Positions 1 to 8,093 of a DNA stretch of 32,029 nucleotides are shown here, piece by piece. Under the pieces are notes generated by a model, which worked only from the letters and a program-made list of their open reading frames with translations, did not search any database and was not told the origin of the DNA. The DNA lies in the NCBI GenBank assembly GCA_947167015.1, contig CAMVGM010000024.1, positions 1-32,029 on the forward strand, given 5' to 3'. Numbering within the stretch: the stretch's first letter is position 1; each line of letters begins with the position of its first letter. The translations under genes were made by a program, and so were the position numbers. The stretch is from an uncultured Bacteroidales bacterium (GTDB lineage Bacteria > Bacteroidota > Bacteroidia > Bacteroidales > UBA932).

Positions 1-482
1 AGAACATCAAGGTGTCCAACTGCCGCTTCCTCGGCACCGACGTGGGCCTGCGCTTTAAGAGCACCCGCGGCCGCGGCGGCGTGGTCCGCAACATCTACAT
101 CAACGACATCTACATGAAGGACATCCTCGCCGAGGGCGTGCTGTTCGACCTCTTCTACGGCGGCAAGTCGGCCGTGGACGCCGCGGCGGACGGCAGCCCG
201 ATCGTGGACGAACCCGCCCGCCCCGTGGACGAGACCACCCCCGCGTTCCGCGACATCTACATCCAGAACGTCTATTGCAACGGAGCGGCCCGCGCGATGT
301 TCTTCAACGGCCTTCCCGAGATGCCGGTGACCAACATTAACATCACCGACTGCACGATGACCGCCGACACCGGCATCGACCTGCGCAACTCGCAGGACAT
401 CACCTTCCGGAACGTGCAATGCTTCCCGAAGGAAGGAGCCCCGGTCAATACCTACAAAGTCAAAAACTTCACCAACGAATAG
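1..482 (+). CDS. GH28 polygalacturonase-like protein, C-terminal part
   Basis: This is the last 160 or so residues of a glycoside hydrolase family 28 enzyme; the reading frame is open to the left edge of the window, so the true start lies outside. GH28 enzymes are right-handed beta-helices that hydrolyse galacturonan or rhamnogalacturonan. The fragment shows the late GH28 pattern GLRFKSTRGRGG, where RFK corresponds to the family's substrate-binding RIK motif. Short beta-helix rungs follow (NIYINDIYMKDI, RDIYIQNVYCN, NINITDCTMTA, DITFRNVQCF). The catalytic aspartates lie upstream and cannot be checked. It sits 33 bp before a GH105 gene on the same strand, as expected for a periplasmic pectin operon. 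The family call is confident; the exact specificity (polygalacturonase or rhamnogalacturonan hydrolase) is open. Confidence 0.88.
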   Translation, partial: NIKVSNCRFLGTDVGLRFKSTRGRGGVVRNIYINDIYMKDILAEGVLFDLFYGGKSAVDAAADGSPIVDEPARPVDETTPAFRDIYIQNVYCNGAARAMFFNGLPEMPVTNINITDCTMTADTGIDLRNSQDITFRNVQCFPKEGAPVNTYKVKNFTNE

Positions 483-515
483 CTCAATACAACCACTAAC
501 CAAAATCGACACGAA

Positions 516-1703
516 ATGAAAAAGACCGTGATCGCCTTGCTTGCCCTCGCCGCGCTGACCGCCTGCGGCAAGAAGGCCGAACCGCTTTCCGAGCAGATGG
601 TCCATTCCCAGATGTCCCGCTGCGGGGACGCTACCTACCTGGACTATACCGACGGACGGCTCAAATGGAACTACACCCCGGGCCTGGAGCTCCGCGCTTT
701 CCTGGACGTGTACGAAGCCTACGGCGACCCCGCCATCTACGACTTCGTCTTCAAATGGTACGACGCCATCGTGAACGACGACGGCACCATCCAGGGTTAT
801 TCCGTGGACAAGTATTCCACGGACCTGATCTGCCCGGGCAAGTCGCTTTTCTACTTCTATGACAAGACCGGGAACGAGAAGTTCCGCAAGGCCATCGAGC
901 TCGTCAAGAGCCAGGTGGACGGGCAGCCGCGCACCAACGCGGGCGCCTTCTGGCACAAGCAGGTCTATCCCAACCAGGTCTGGCTGGACGGCGTGTACAT
1001 GGCGGAACCCTTCTACGTGGAGTACGCCTCCCGCTACCTGGAAGGAGCGGCCCGCACCGAAGCCTACGACGACATCGTGAACGAGTTCGTCGTGGCCGCC
1101 GAGAAGACCTATGACCCCGCCACGAAACTGTACCGCCACGCCTGGGACGAGTCCGAGAGCATGTTCTGGTGCGATCCCGCCACCCACGGGCAGTCCTTCC
1201 ACTGCTGGGGCCGGGCCCTGGGCTGGTACTGCATGGCCCTGGTGGACGTACTTGACTGGCTGCCGGAGGATTACGCCCAGCGCCGCAAGCTGGTCGGCAT
1301 CCTGCGCGACATCTGCACCGAACTTCCGAAGTGGGCCGACCCCGAGACCGGGGTCTGGTACCAGGTCCTGGACCAGCCGGGCCGCGAGGGCAACTACCTC
1401 GAGTCCACCTGCTCCGCGATGTTCAGCTACACCTTCCTGAAGGGCATCCGGATGGGCTACCTCGACGCCAGCCTGCTCCCCTATGCCAAGAAACTCTACG
1501 AGGACGTCGTCCGCGAGTTCATCTCCACCGATGACCAGGGCCGCATCAGCATCGAGAAATGCTGCTCGGTGGGCGGCCTGGGCGGCTCTTCCAACCGCAT
1601 GGGCGACTTCGCCTACTACCTCAGCGAGCCCATCCGTCCCAACGACTCCAAGGGCGTCGGCCCCTTTATCTGGGCCTCGCTCGAAATGGAAAGACTGAAA
1701 TAA
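516..1703 (+). CDS. GH105 unsaturated rhamnogalacturonyl hydrolase, lipoprotein
   Basis: The 395-residue product removes the unsaturated 4-deoxy-hexenuronate from the non-reducing end of oligosaccharides left by pectate or rhamnogalacturonan lyases (YteR/YesR family). It releases 5-keto-4-deoxyuronate for the next two genes. The N-terminus is a lipoprotein signal with lipobox LTAC, so the mature protein is probably anchored facing the periplasm. The (alpha/alpha)6 barrel signatures are clear: VYPNQVWLDGVYMAEPF with Asp158 as the expected catalytic acid, and HCWGRALGWYCMALVDVL. A glycine-rich CCSVGGLGGSSNR stretch lies near the end. Length is normal for GH105 plus a signal peptide. It starts 33 bp after the GH28 stop and ends 22 bp before kduD, so it is almost surely co-transcribed with both. 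Confidence 0.93.
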   Translation: MKKTVIALLALAALTACGKKAEPLSEQMVHSQMSRCGDATYLDYTDGRLKWNYTPGLELRAFLDVYEAYGDPAIYDFVFKWYDAIVNDDGTIQGYSVDKYSTDLICPGKSLFYFYDKTGNEKFRKAIELVKSQVDGQPRTNAGAFWHKQVYPNQVWLDGVYMAEPFYVEYASRYLEGAARTEAYDDIVNEFVVAAEKTYDPATKLYRHAWDESESMFWCDPATHGQSFHCWGRALGWYCMALVDVLDWLPEDYAQRRKLVGILRDICTELPKWADPETGVWYQVLDQPGREGNYLESTCSAMFSYTFLKGIRMGYLDASLLPYAKKLYEDVVREFISTDDQGRISIEKCCSVGGLGGSSNRMGDFAYYLSEPIRPNDSKGVGPFIWASLEMERLK

Positions 1704-1725
1704 CCAATACAACTAAATAAGATTT

Positions 1726-2532
1726 ATGGCACAGAATCCTTTTTCCCTCGAAGGCAAGAACGCCTGGATCACCGGCGCATCTTACGGCATCGGTTTCAAC
1801 ATCGCCAAGGCGTTCGTCGCCGCCGGCATCAAGACCATCATTTTCAACGACATCAATGAAGCAGCCCTGGAGCGCGGCCTGAACAACTACAAGGAAGCGG
1901 GCATCTCCAACGTGAAGGGCTACGTCTGCGACGTTACGAAGGAAGACGACGTGAAGGCCCTGGTGGAGAAGATCCACGAAGACGTGGGGCAGATCGACAT
2001 CCTCGTCAACAACGCCGGCATCATCAAGCGCATCCCGATGCACGAGATGAAGCGCGCTGAGTTCCAGCAGGTCATCGACATCGACCTCGTGGGACCGTTC
2101 ATCGTTTCCTCCGCCGTGCTGCCCGAGATGATGGAGCGCCGCGAAGGCAAGATCATCAACATCTGCTCGATGATGTCCGAACTCGGCCGCGAGACCGTGT
2201 CCGCCTACGCCGCGGCGAAGGGCGGCCTGAAGATGCTCACCCGCAACATCTGCTCCGAGTACGGCGAGTACAACATCCAGTGCAACGGCATCGGCCCCGG
2301 CTACATCGCCACGCCCCAGACCGCCCCGCTGCGCGAGCGCCAGCCGGACGGCAGCCGCCATCCTTTCGACAGCTTCATCTGCGCCAAGACCCCGGCCGGC
2401 CGCTGGCTGGAGCCCGAGGAACTCGGCGGACCCGCCGTGTTCCTGGCCTCACACGCCTCCGATGCGGTCAACGGCCACATCCTCTATGTGGATGGCGGTA
2501 TCCTCGCCTACATCGGCAAACAACCCCAGTAA
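1726..2532 (+). CDS. kduD: KduD-type short-chain dehydrogenase (2-dehydro-3-deoxy-D-gluconate 5-dehydrogenase / gluconate 5-dehydrogenase)
   Basis: This classical short-chain dehydrogenase has 268 residues. It has the NAD(P)-binding TGASYGIG motif near residue 17, the NNAG motif near residue 94, and the catalytic Ser...Tyr-x3-Lys set in NICSMMSELGRETVSAYAAAKGG. The C-terminal AVFLASHASDAVNGHILYVDGG is typical of the family. In pectin pathways it interconverts 2,5-diketo-3-deoxygluconate and 2-keto-3-deoxygluconate, the step after KduI, which is the next gene 12 bp away. Related Bacteroidota proteins are often annotated gluconate 5-dehydrogenase; the kduI neighbour favours KduD. There is no signal peptide, so it is cytoplasmic. 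An A/T-rich leader, not a Shine-Dalgarno site, precedes the ATG. Confidence 0.9.
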   Translation: MAQNPFSLEGKNAWITGASYGIGFNIAKAFVAAGIKTIIFNDINEAALERGLNNYKEAGISNVKGYVCDVTKEDDVKALVEKIHEDVGQIDILVNNAGIIKRIPMHEMKRAEFQQVIDIDLVGPFIVSSAVLPEMMERREGKIINICSMMSELGRETVSAYAAAKGGLKMLTRNICSEYGEYNIQCNGIGPGYIATPQTAPLRERQPDGSRHPFDSFICAKTPAGRWLEPEELGGPAVFLASHASDAVNGHILYVDGGILAYIGKQPQ

Positions 2533-2544
2533 TCAGCCTGCCCT

Positions 2545-3387
2545 ATGAAAATCAACTGCCAAGTCCGCCAGGCGTCCAGCAACGTCGACGCCAAGCATTA
2601 CGATACCGAACGCATCCGCCAGGAGTACCTCGTGGAGAACGTGATGGTGCCCGACGAGATCAACATGGTGTATTCGATGTTCGACCGCATCATCGCGGGC
2701 GGCGCCGTGCCGGTGAAGGAAGACCTCCTGCTCAGCGCCCCGGATGTCCTGCGCGCCGACTTCTTCACGCAGCGCCGTGAGCTCGGCATCATCAACGTCG
2801 GAGGCACCGGTTCCGTCGTCGTCGGCGAGAAGACCTACAAGCTCAAATACAAGGAAGCCCTCTACGTCGGCCGCGGCAACCGCCACGTCACCTTCAAGAG
2901 CGACTCCCCCGACAAGCCCGCGCACTTCTACTTCTGCTCCGCCACCGCCCACCGCGAGACCGGCGTGAAGAAGGTCAGCAAGAAGGACGCCGTCGTGATG
3001 CACCTCGGTTCCCTGGAGGAATCCAACGAGCGCACCATCAACCGCCTGCTGGTCAAGGAGGTGGTGCCTTGCTGCCAGCTCCAGATGGGCATGACCGAAC
3101 TCGCTCCGGGCAGCACCTGGAACACGATGCCGGCCCACACCCACGACCGCCGCATGGAGGTTTACTTCTACTTCGAAGTCCCGGATGACGCCGCGGTGTG
3201 CCACTTCATGGGCGAGCCGCAGGAGACGCGCCACATCTGGATGCACAACGAGCAGGCCGTCATCTCTCCGCAGTGGAGCATCCACTCCGCCTGCGCCACC
3301 CGCAACTACACCTTCATCTGGGGCATGTGCGGCGAGAACGACGACTACAACGACATGGACTGGTGCGCGACGAAAGACCTCAAGTAA
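2545..3387 (+). CDS. kduI: 5-keto-4-deoxyuronate isomerase
   Basis: This cytoplasmic cupin enzyme of 280 residues converts 5-keto-4-deoxyuronate, released by unsaturated uronyl hydrolases such as the GH105 upstream, to 2,5-diketo-3-deoxygluconate. The metal-binding set is intact: His198, His200 and Glu205 in PAHTHDRRMEVYFYF, and His247 in PQWSIHSA. These match the zinc ligands known in E. coli KduI with a two-residue offset. Length matches the family (about 278). The stop codon overlaps the ATG of the next gene (TAATG), which points to translational coupling with the DUF4861 lipoprotein. Confidence 0.96.
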   Translation: MKINCQVRQASSNVDAKHYDTERIRQEYLVENVMVPDEINMVYSMFDRIIAGGAVPVKEDLLLSAPDVLRADFFTQRRELGIINVGGTGSVVVGEKTYKLKYKEALYVGRGNRHVTFKSDSPDKPAHFYFCSATAHRETGVKKVSKKDAVVMHLGSLEESNERTINRLLVKEVVPCCQLQMGMTELAPGSTWNTMPAHTHDRRMEVYFYFEVPDDAAVCHFMGEPQETRHIWMHNEQAVISPQWSIHSACATRNYTFIWGMCGENDDYNDMDWCATKDLK

Positions 3388-4256
3388 TGAAAAGGATCCC
3401 CCTCTTCCTCGCCGCCGTCGCCCTCTTCGTGCTCGCCGGCTGCAAGCAGCAGAGCGCCGAGCCGCAGGTGATGGCACGCACCGTTCCCGAGCGTTCCGAT
3501 GATTTCGTGTTCGAGAACAACCTCGTCGCCGGCCGTTTCTACGGCCAGGCGCTCGAGGGCAACCCCACTTCCCCGGGCATCGACATCTGGGTGAAGAAAC
3601 CGGGCCGGCTCGTCGCCGACGCGTGGTATGCCGAGGCCGTCAAGGACCCCGAGTACTACCACCACGACCACGACGGCAAGGACTGCTACAAGGTGGCCGT
3701 CAGCCTCGGCGGCGGCGCCTCCGCCCCGCTCATCGAGGGCAAGCTGGCCATGCCCGCCACGAACTACCGCTCCTGGGAGATCCTCGAGCAGAAGCCCGGC
3801 AAGGTCGTCTTCGTGCTGCATTATCCCGAATGGGAAGCCGCCGAGGGCGTGTCCGTATCGCTGGACAAGAAGGTGACCGTGACCGCGGACAGCTATTTCT
3901 GCCGCGTGGACGACACCTACAAGTTCACCGGCGCCGAGTCCCTGTGCATCGCGGCCGGCATGCTGCGCCACGGCGCCCAGGAGACCATCGTCGAGGAGAT
4001 GCAGGGCGATGACCGCTACGCCATCTGGGAGCACGCCTCCGACCAGAGCGTCGAGCCGGAAGAAGGCATGCTCGGCGTGGCCGTGGTGATGCCCGGTGCC
4101 CAGCAGGTCTTCACCGACAAGGAACTCGACCACAGTCTCTGCACGCGCATCGTCCGCTCCGGCGAACCCCTCACCTATTACTTCGGCTCCTGCTGGTCCC
4201 GCGGCGACATCCCGACCGCCGAGGCCTGGTTCGAGACCGTCCGCAAAGTGAAATGA
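3387..4256 (+). CDS. DUF4861-family lipoprotein in pectin operon
   Basis: The product is a 289-residue predicted lipoprotein; the chosen ATG overlaps the kduI stop and gives a clean signal peptide with lipobox LAGC (Cys near residue 19). The rest resembles the DUF4861 family, a Bacteroidota group of extracytoplasmic proteins usually found beside pectin enzymes. Visible landmarks are FVFENNLVAGRFYG, SPGIDIWVKKPGRL, a His/Asp-rich YYHHDHDGKDCYKV stretch near residues 90-103 and SYFCRVDDTYKF. The pattern suggests a beta-sandwich carbohydrate-active fold. No activity can be assigned from sequence. Its place between kduI and GH43 suggests a lyase-like or auxiliary role in oligouronide processing, which is inference. 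The family name is from memory of motif pattern, not a search. Confidence 0.72.
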   Translation: MKRIPLFLAAVALFVLAGCKQQSAEPQVMARTVPERSDDFVFENNLVAGRFYGQALEGNPTSPGIDIWVKKPGRLVADAWYAEAVKDPEYYHHDHDGKDCYKVAVSLGGGASAPLIEGKLAMPATNYRSWEILEQKPGKVVFVLHYPEWEAAEGVSVSLDKKVTVTADSYFCRVDDTYKFTGAESLCIAAGMLRHGAQETIVEEMQGDDRYAIWEHASDQSVEPEEGMLGVAVVMPGAQQVFTDKELDHSLCTRIVRSGEPLTYYFGSCWSRGDIPTAEAWFETVRKVK

Positions 4257-5827
4257 GCGTCCTCGCACTGATTGTATCGCTGATGATGGTGGCGGCCCCG
4301 CAAAAGGCCGCCACTTACAGCAATCCGGTCCTGTTCTCCGACTACTCCGACCCGGACCTCATCCGCGTCGGCGAGGATTACTGGATGACCGCATCTTCGT
4401 TCACCTGCTTCCCGGGCCTGCAGATCCTGCACTCCCGGAACCTGGTGGACTGGGAGATCGTGAACGCCGCCCTGCCCCGGCTGGAGCCGGCTTCCGATTT
4501 CGACCGTCCCTCGCACGGCAACGGCGTGTGGGCGCCCTGCATCCGCTACCACGACGGCACCTACTGGATCTTCTGGGGCGATCCCGACTACGGCATCTAC
4601 CAGATCCATACAGATGACCCGCGCGGAGAATGGAGCCGGCCCCACCTCGTGCTGGCCGGCAAGGGCCTGATCGACACCAGCCCCCTGTGGGACGACGACG
4701 GCCGCGTCTGGCTCGTCCACGGCTGGGCGGGTTCCCGCGCCGGCTTCAAGAGCATCCTGAGCGTGTGCGAGCTGGACAAGGACTGCACGCGCGTGATCGG
4801 CGACCAGGTCCTGGTGTTCGACGGCAAGAAGAACGGCAACGACACGGTCGAAGGCCCGAAGTTCTACAAGAAAGACGGCTGGTACTACATCTTCGCCCCC
4901 TCGGGCGGCGTCAAGACCGGCTGGCAGCTGGTCCTGCGTTCCCGCAACGTCCTCGGCCCCTATGAGCACCGCACGGTGCTGCACCAGGGTCCGACCGACA
5001 TCCACGGCCCGCACCAGGGCGGCTGGGTGACCGACACCGCCGGCGACAGCTGGTTCATGCATTTCGAGGACCGCTACGCCTGGGGCCGCGTGTGCCACCT
5101 GCAGCCGATGCAGTGGCTCCCGGACGGCTGGTGCATCATCGGACAGGACCTGGACGGCGACGGCATCGGAGAACCGGTGACGCAGTTCCGCCGCCCCGCC
5201 GGTCCGCAAGAGAAGCTGGAAGGCCTGTCGGCCCTGGCCACGGGCACGGGCTTCACGGGCGCGTCCATCCCCCTGAACTGGCAGTGGGAGGCGAACCCGC
5301 AGTTCAACTGGTTCATGACCAACCCTACGCTGGGCTGCCTGCGCCTGCATTGCATCAAGAAGGAGGACGGCTGGCGGAACCTCCGCGACACGCCGAACAT
5401 CCTCGCCCAGAAAGTCGTGGGCCCCGCGATGCAGTTCACCACGAAACTCGTCTACCGTCCCGCCTATGCCGGGGAGCGCGTGGGCGTGATCGTGACCGGC
5501 CGCAGCTACGCCACCCTCGAACTGGACTACGACGGAGAAGCCCTCACCCTCGTGCGGAAGGACTGCCCCGACGCGCAGGACGGCCGCCCGGAAACGGTCC
5601 TCGCCAGCCTGCCCCTCGAAAAGGCGGACTACAACACGATCTGGATACGCGTGGACGTGAAAGACCAGGTCGTCTGCACCTTCTCCTACAGCCTGGACGG
5701 CCGGCGCTTCAAGCCTTTCGGCCCGCCCTTCACCGGCCGCGACGGCCACTGGGTCGGCGCCAAGGTCGGCTATTTCGCCGTCTCGGACATCCAGAAGAAC
5801 GATGGAGGAACGGTCGAAGTCTACTGA
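4253..5827 (+). CDS. GH43 glycosidase with C-terminal beta-sandwich domain
   Basis: The 524-residue enzyme has a five-bladed beta-propeller GH43 domain (about residues 20-320) followed by a beta-sandwich domain, as in many arabinofuranosidases and xylosidases. The catalytic trio is visible: Asp33 in YSDPDLIR as base, Asp141 in LIDTSPLW as the pKa-tuning residue, and Glu200 in VEGPKFYKKDGWYY as acid. The start ATG overlaps the upstream stop (ATGA), indicating coupling. The N-terminus is hydrophobic and ends near AAPQKAA, compatible with a weak Sec signal without lipobox. In this pectin context, removal of alpha-L-arabinofuranose from arabinan or rhamnogalacturonan side chains is most likely; beta-xylosidase is the alternative. 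It is the last gene of the operon, followed at once by a strong terminator. Confidence 0.92.
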   Translation: MSVLALIVSLMMVAAPQKAATYSNPVLFSDYSDPDLIRVGEDYWMTASSFTCFPGLQILHSRNLVDWEIVNAALPRLEPASDFDRPSHGNGVWAPCIRYHDGTYWIFWGDPDYGIYQIHTDDPRGEWSRPHLVLAGKGLIDTSPLWDDDGRVWLVHGWAGSRAGFKSILSVCELDKDCTRVIGDQVLVFDGKKNGNDTVEGPKFYKKDGWYYIFAPSGGVKTGWQLVLRSRNVLGPYEHRTVLHQGPTDIHGPHQGGWVTDTAGDSWFMHFEDRYAWGRVCHLQPMQWLPDGWCIIGQDLDGDGIGEPVTQFRRPAGPQEKLEGLSALATGTGFTGASIPLNWQWEANPQFNWFMTNPTLGCLRLHCIKKEDGWRNLRDTPNILAQKVVGPAMQFTTKLVYRPAYAGERVGVIVTGRSYATLELDYDGEALTLVRKDCPDAQDGRPETVLASLPLEKADYNTIWIRVDVKDQVVCTFSYSLDGRRFKPFGPPFTGRDGHWVGAKVGYFAVSDIQKNDGGTVEVY

Positions 5828-5834
5828 ATCCCCT

Positions 5835-5863
5835 GCCCCGCCGCACTGGCGGGGCTATTTTTT
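5835..5863 (+). terminator. Rho-independent terminator after GH43
   Basis: An 8-bp GC stem (GCCCCGCC at 5835-5842 with GGCGGGGC at 5848-5855) is followed by an A and a run of T. It closes the pectin operon that begins left of the window. Confidence 0.93.
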
Positions 5864-5899
5864 AAATGACGCACTTATTTTGTAAGTGATTGAATTTTG

Positions 5900-6103
5900 A
5901 TGGCCCGGCTCTGCGAGTGCGGGTTGTCCGACCGGGAGGTGGAAATCTGCTGCCTCTATGCCCTCGGACTCAATGGAAAGACCATCCAGCAGTACACCCG
6001 GGACGGGCGCCACTTCCAGAACGTGGGCCTGATCCGCAAGAAACTCGGCCTCGGAGAGCACGACAGGAACATCGACGGATACATACGGTCCCTGCTCAAA
6101 TAA
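5900..6103 (+). pseudogene. Orphan LuxR-like HTH tail (67 residues), probable remnant of a larger regulator
   Basis: The frame codes for a 67-residue product containing a LuxR/GerE-like HTH: LSDREVEICCLYALGLNGK, then a recognition helix and IRKKLGLGEHDRNIDGYIRSLL. From memory, this pattern is the extreme C-terminus of large Bacteroidota regulators that carry TPR or sensor regions ahead of it; those parts are absent here. An in-frame stop lies three codons upstream and the previous operon's terminator ends about 40 bp before the ATG, so there is no room for the missing N-terminus. No clear promoter is seen. It is either a leftover of a pectin-locus regulator or a genuine stand-alone DNA-binding protein. 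A terminator directly follows its stop. Confidence 0.6.
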
Positions 6104-6110
6104 AGAAGCG

Positions 6111-6140
6111 ACCGCGTCCCCCGGGGCGCGGTTTTCTTTT
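6111..6140 (+). terminator. Rho-independent terminator after the HTH fragment
   Basis: A GC-rich inverted repeat (ACCGCG...CGCGGT with an inner CCCC/GGGG) spans 6111-6132 and runs into a T-rich tail at 6131-6140. It shields the uxaC promoter from upstream transcription. Confidence 0.85.
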
Positions 6141-6168
6141 GGATTGTGCCAAATATTTCCTACATTTG
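6138..6168 (+). promoter_or_regulatory. Bacteroidota-type promoter of uxaC
   Basis: TTTG at 6138-6141 and TACATTTG at 6161-6168 are separated by exactly 19 bp, matching the primary sigma consensus of Bacteroidota (TTTG, 19-21 bp, TAnnTTTG). The transcript should start near 6173, giving a leader of about 25 nt before the uxaC ATG at 6198. Confidence 0.85.
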
Positions 6169-6197
6169 GAGACTGGACAACCAATAACCACACCGAT

Positions 6198-7613
6198 ATG
6201 TCATTCATCAACGACGATTTCATGCTCTCGACCGCCACGGCGCGGGAGCTCTACCACGGGCACGCCGAAAAGATGCCCATCATCGACTACCACTGCCACC
6301 TCGTCCCCCAGCAGATCGCGGAGAACATCCAGTTCCGCGACATCACGCAGCTCTGGCTGGTGGACGGCCACTACGGCGACCATTACAAATGGCGCGCGAT
6401 GCGCGCGAACGGCGTTTCCGAGGACTACCTGACCGGCGGCAAGTACAGCGCCTGGGAGACCTTCGAAAAGTGGGCGGAGACCGTGCCCTACACGATGCGC
6501 AACCCGCTCTACCACTGGACGCACCTGGAGCTGAGCCGCGTGTTCGGCATCGACAAGCTCCTCTCCCCCAAGACCGCCCGTGAAATCTTCGAGGAATGCA
6601 ACGCCAAACTCGCCACGCCGGAATTCCGCGGCCAGGCCCTCATCCGCAAGTTCAATGTGGAGACGGTCTGCACCACCGACGACCCGGCCGACGACCTGCG
6701 CTGGCACAAGATGATTGCCGAGCATCCCTTCGGCACCAAGGTCATCCCCGCCTGGCGTCCGGACAAGGCCATGGCCATCGAGGATCCCAAGTCCTACAAG
6801 GAATACCTCAAGAAACTCGGCGAAGCCGCCGACATGGAGATCGACTCCTACGCCGACCTGTGCGAGGCGCTGAAGAAACGCCACGATTTCTTCGCATCGA
6901 TGGGCTGCAAGCTCTCCGACCACGGCCTGGAGAACTTCTACGCCGCCGACTACAAGGAGATCGAGATCGAACTGATCTTCAAGAAGGTCCTGATGGGCAT
7001 CGCCCCGAACGCGAAGGAGCTCGAGAAGTTCCGCAGCGCCTTCCTCTACGACCAGGCCGTCATGGACGCCGAGGCCGGCTGGGCCCAGCAGTTCCACATC
7101 GGCGCCATCCGCAACAACAACTCCGCCATGTTCGCGAAAGTCGGCCCCGACACGGGCTTCGACGCCATCCACGACCAGGAGATCGCCGCGGCCGGCCACC
7201 GCTTCTTCGACCGGCTCACCGCGGCCGGCAAGCTCGCCAAGACCATCCTCTACTGCCTCAACCCGAAGGACAACGAGGTGATGATGACCATGGCCTATAC
7301 CTTCAACGACGGCACCTTCCCCGGCAAGATGCAGTTCGGCTCCGGCTGGTGGTTCCTGGACCAGGAGGTCGGCATGCGCCGCCAGATGGACGCCCTGTCC
7401 GTCCTGGGCCTGTTCAGCAGGTTCGTGGGCATGCTCACCGACTCCCGCAGCTTCATCTCCTACCCGCGCCACGAGTACTTCCGCAGGATCCTCTGCGACG
7501 TGGTCGGCAAGGACGTGGAAAGCGGCCGCCTGCCCGCCTCCGAGATGGAGCGCATCGGCGCGATGATCGAGGACATCTCCTACAACAACGCCAAGAACTA
7601 CTTCAACTTCTAG
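6198..7613 (+). CDS. uxaC: Glucuronate/galacturonate isomerase
   Basis: This 471-residue cytoplasmic enzyme of the amidohydrolase-like uronate isomerase family converts D-galacturonate to tagaturonate (and glucuronate to fructuronate), the entry step for free uronic acids. The N-terminal metal motif PIIDYHCHLVP is intact. Later family landmarks are NVETVCTTDDPADDL, GCKLSDHGLENF, FHIGAIRNNNSAMF and FGSGWWFLDQEVGMRRQMDALS, with SYPRHEYFRR near the end. An in-frame extension 18 codons upstream overlaps the promoter, so ATG 6198 is the start. It is followed 4 bp later by a YhcH-family gene. It complements the KduI/KduD route by handling saturated galacturonate. Confidence 0.97.
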   Translation: MSFINDDFMLSTATARELYHGHAEKMPIIDYHCHLVPQQIAENIQFRDITQLWLVDGHYGDHYKWRAMRANGVSEDYLTGGKYSAWETFEKWAETVPYTMRNPLYHWTHLELSRVFGIDKLLSPKTAREIFEECNAKLATPEFRGQALIRKFNVETVCTTDDPADDLRWHKMIAEHPFGTKVIPAWRPDKAMAIEDPKSYKEYLKKLGEAADMEIDSYADLCEALKKRHDFFASMGCKLSDHGLENFYAADYKEIEIELIFKKVLMGIAPNAKELEKFRSAFLYDQAVMDAEAGWAQQFHIGAIRNNNSAMFAKVGPDTGFDAIHDQEIAAAGHRFFDRLTAAGKLAKTILYCLNPKDNEVMMTMAYTFNDGTFPGKMQFGSGWWFLDQEVGMRRQMDALSVLGLFSRFVGMLTDSRSFISYPRHEYFRRILCDVVGKDVESGRLPASEMERIGAMIEDISYNNAKNYFNF

Positions 7614-7617
7614 CCCT

Positions 7618-8037
7618 ATGGATCTCGACAACAACAAATACTATCTACAGGCCCTGCAGTACATCGCCGACCACGACCTTTCCGAGCTCGAGACCGGCAA
7701 GCACCTGCTGGACGGAGACAATCTCTTCGTCAACATCGTGGATTCCAAGATGAAGACCCCGGAGCTGGCCCGCCTCGAGGTGCACGACAAGTACATCGAC
7801 ATCCAGGTGCCCCTTTCCAAGGCCGAAAGCTTCGGCGTGAAGCCGCGCAAGGACTGCGTGGAGCCCGACGGCGAGTTCAACGCCGAGAAGGACATCCTCT
7901 TCTACAAGGACAAGGATTGGACGACCATCACGGTGGAAGTCGGCCAGGCCGTTACCTTCGACCCCGACACCGCCCACGCGCCGCTCATCGGCGAGGGCGA
8001 GATCCACAAGGCCATCTTCAAGGTCAAGGTCGTCTAG
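7618..8037 (+). CDS. YhcH/YjgK/YiaL family sugar-binding protein
   Basis: The 139-residue cytoplasmic cupin-like protein belongs to the YhcH/YjgK/YiaL family (DUF386). It shows the family motifs LARLEVHDKYIDIQVPL and, near the C-terminus, FDPDTAHAPLIGEGEIHKAIFKVKV, where the His and Glu residues would bind a metal. Members are linked to sialic acid, diketogulonate and uronate catabolism and may act as anomerases or epimerases; the exact reaction in pectin pathways is not settled. It lies 4 bp after uxaC and ends at a bidirectional terminator, so it is co-transcribed with uxaC. Confidence 0.88.
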   Translation: MDLDNNKYYLQALQYIADHDLSELETGKHLLDGDNLFVNIVDSKMKTPELARLEVHDKYIDIQVPLSKAESFGVKPRKDCVEPDGEFNAEKDILFYKDKDWTTITVEVGQAVTFDPDTAHAPLIGEGEIHKAIFKVKVV

Positions 8038-8065
8038 ACTCTGGACCGGCCTGCATAAGTAAATG

Positions 8066-8093
8066 AAAATGAGCGCCTAAGGGCGCTCATTTT
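8066..8093. terminator. Bidirectional terminator between converging genes
   Basis: A perfect 12-bp inverted repeat (AAAATGAGCGCC at 8066-8077 with its complement at 8082-8093) has A/T-rich flanks and serves both the uxaC unit and the GH53 gene. The GH53 stop codon (8077-8079 on the opposite strand) lies at the stem-loop junction, so the last codons of that gene form one arm. Confidence 0.9.
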
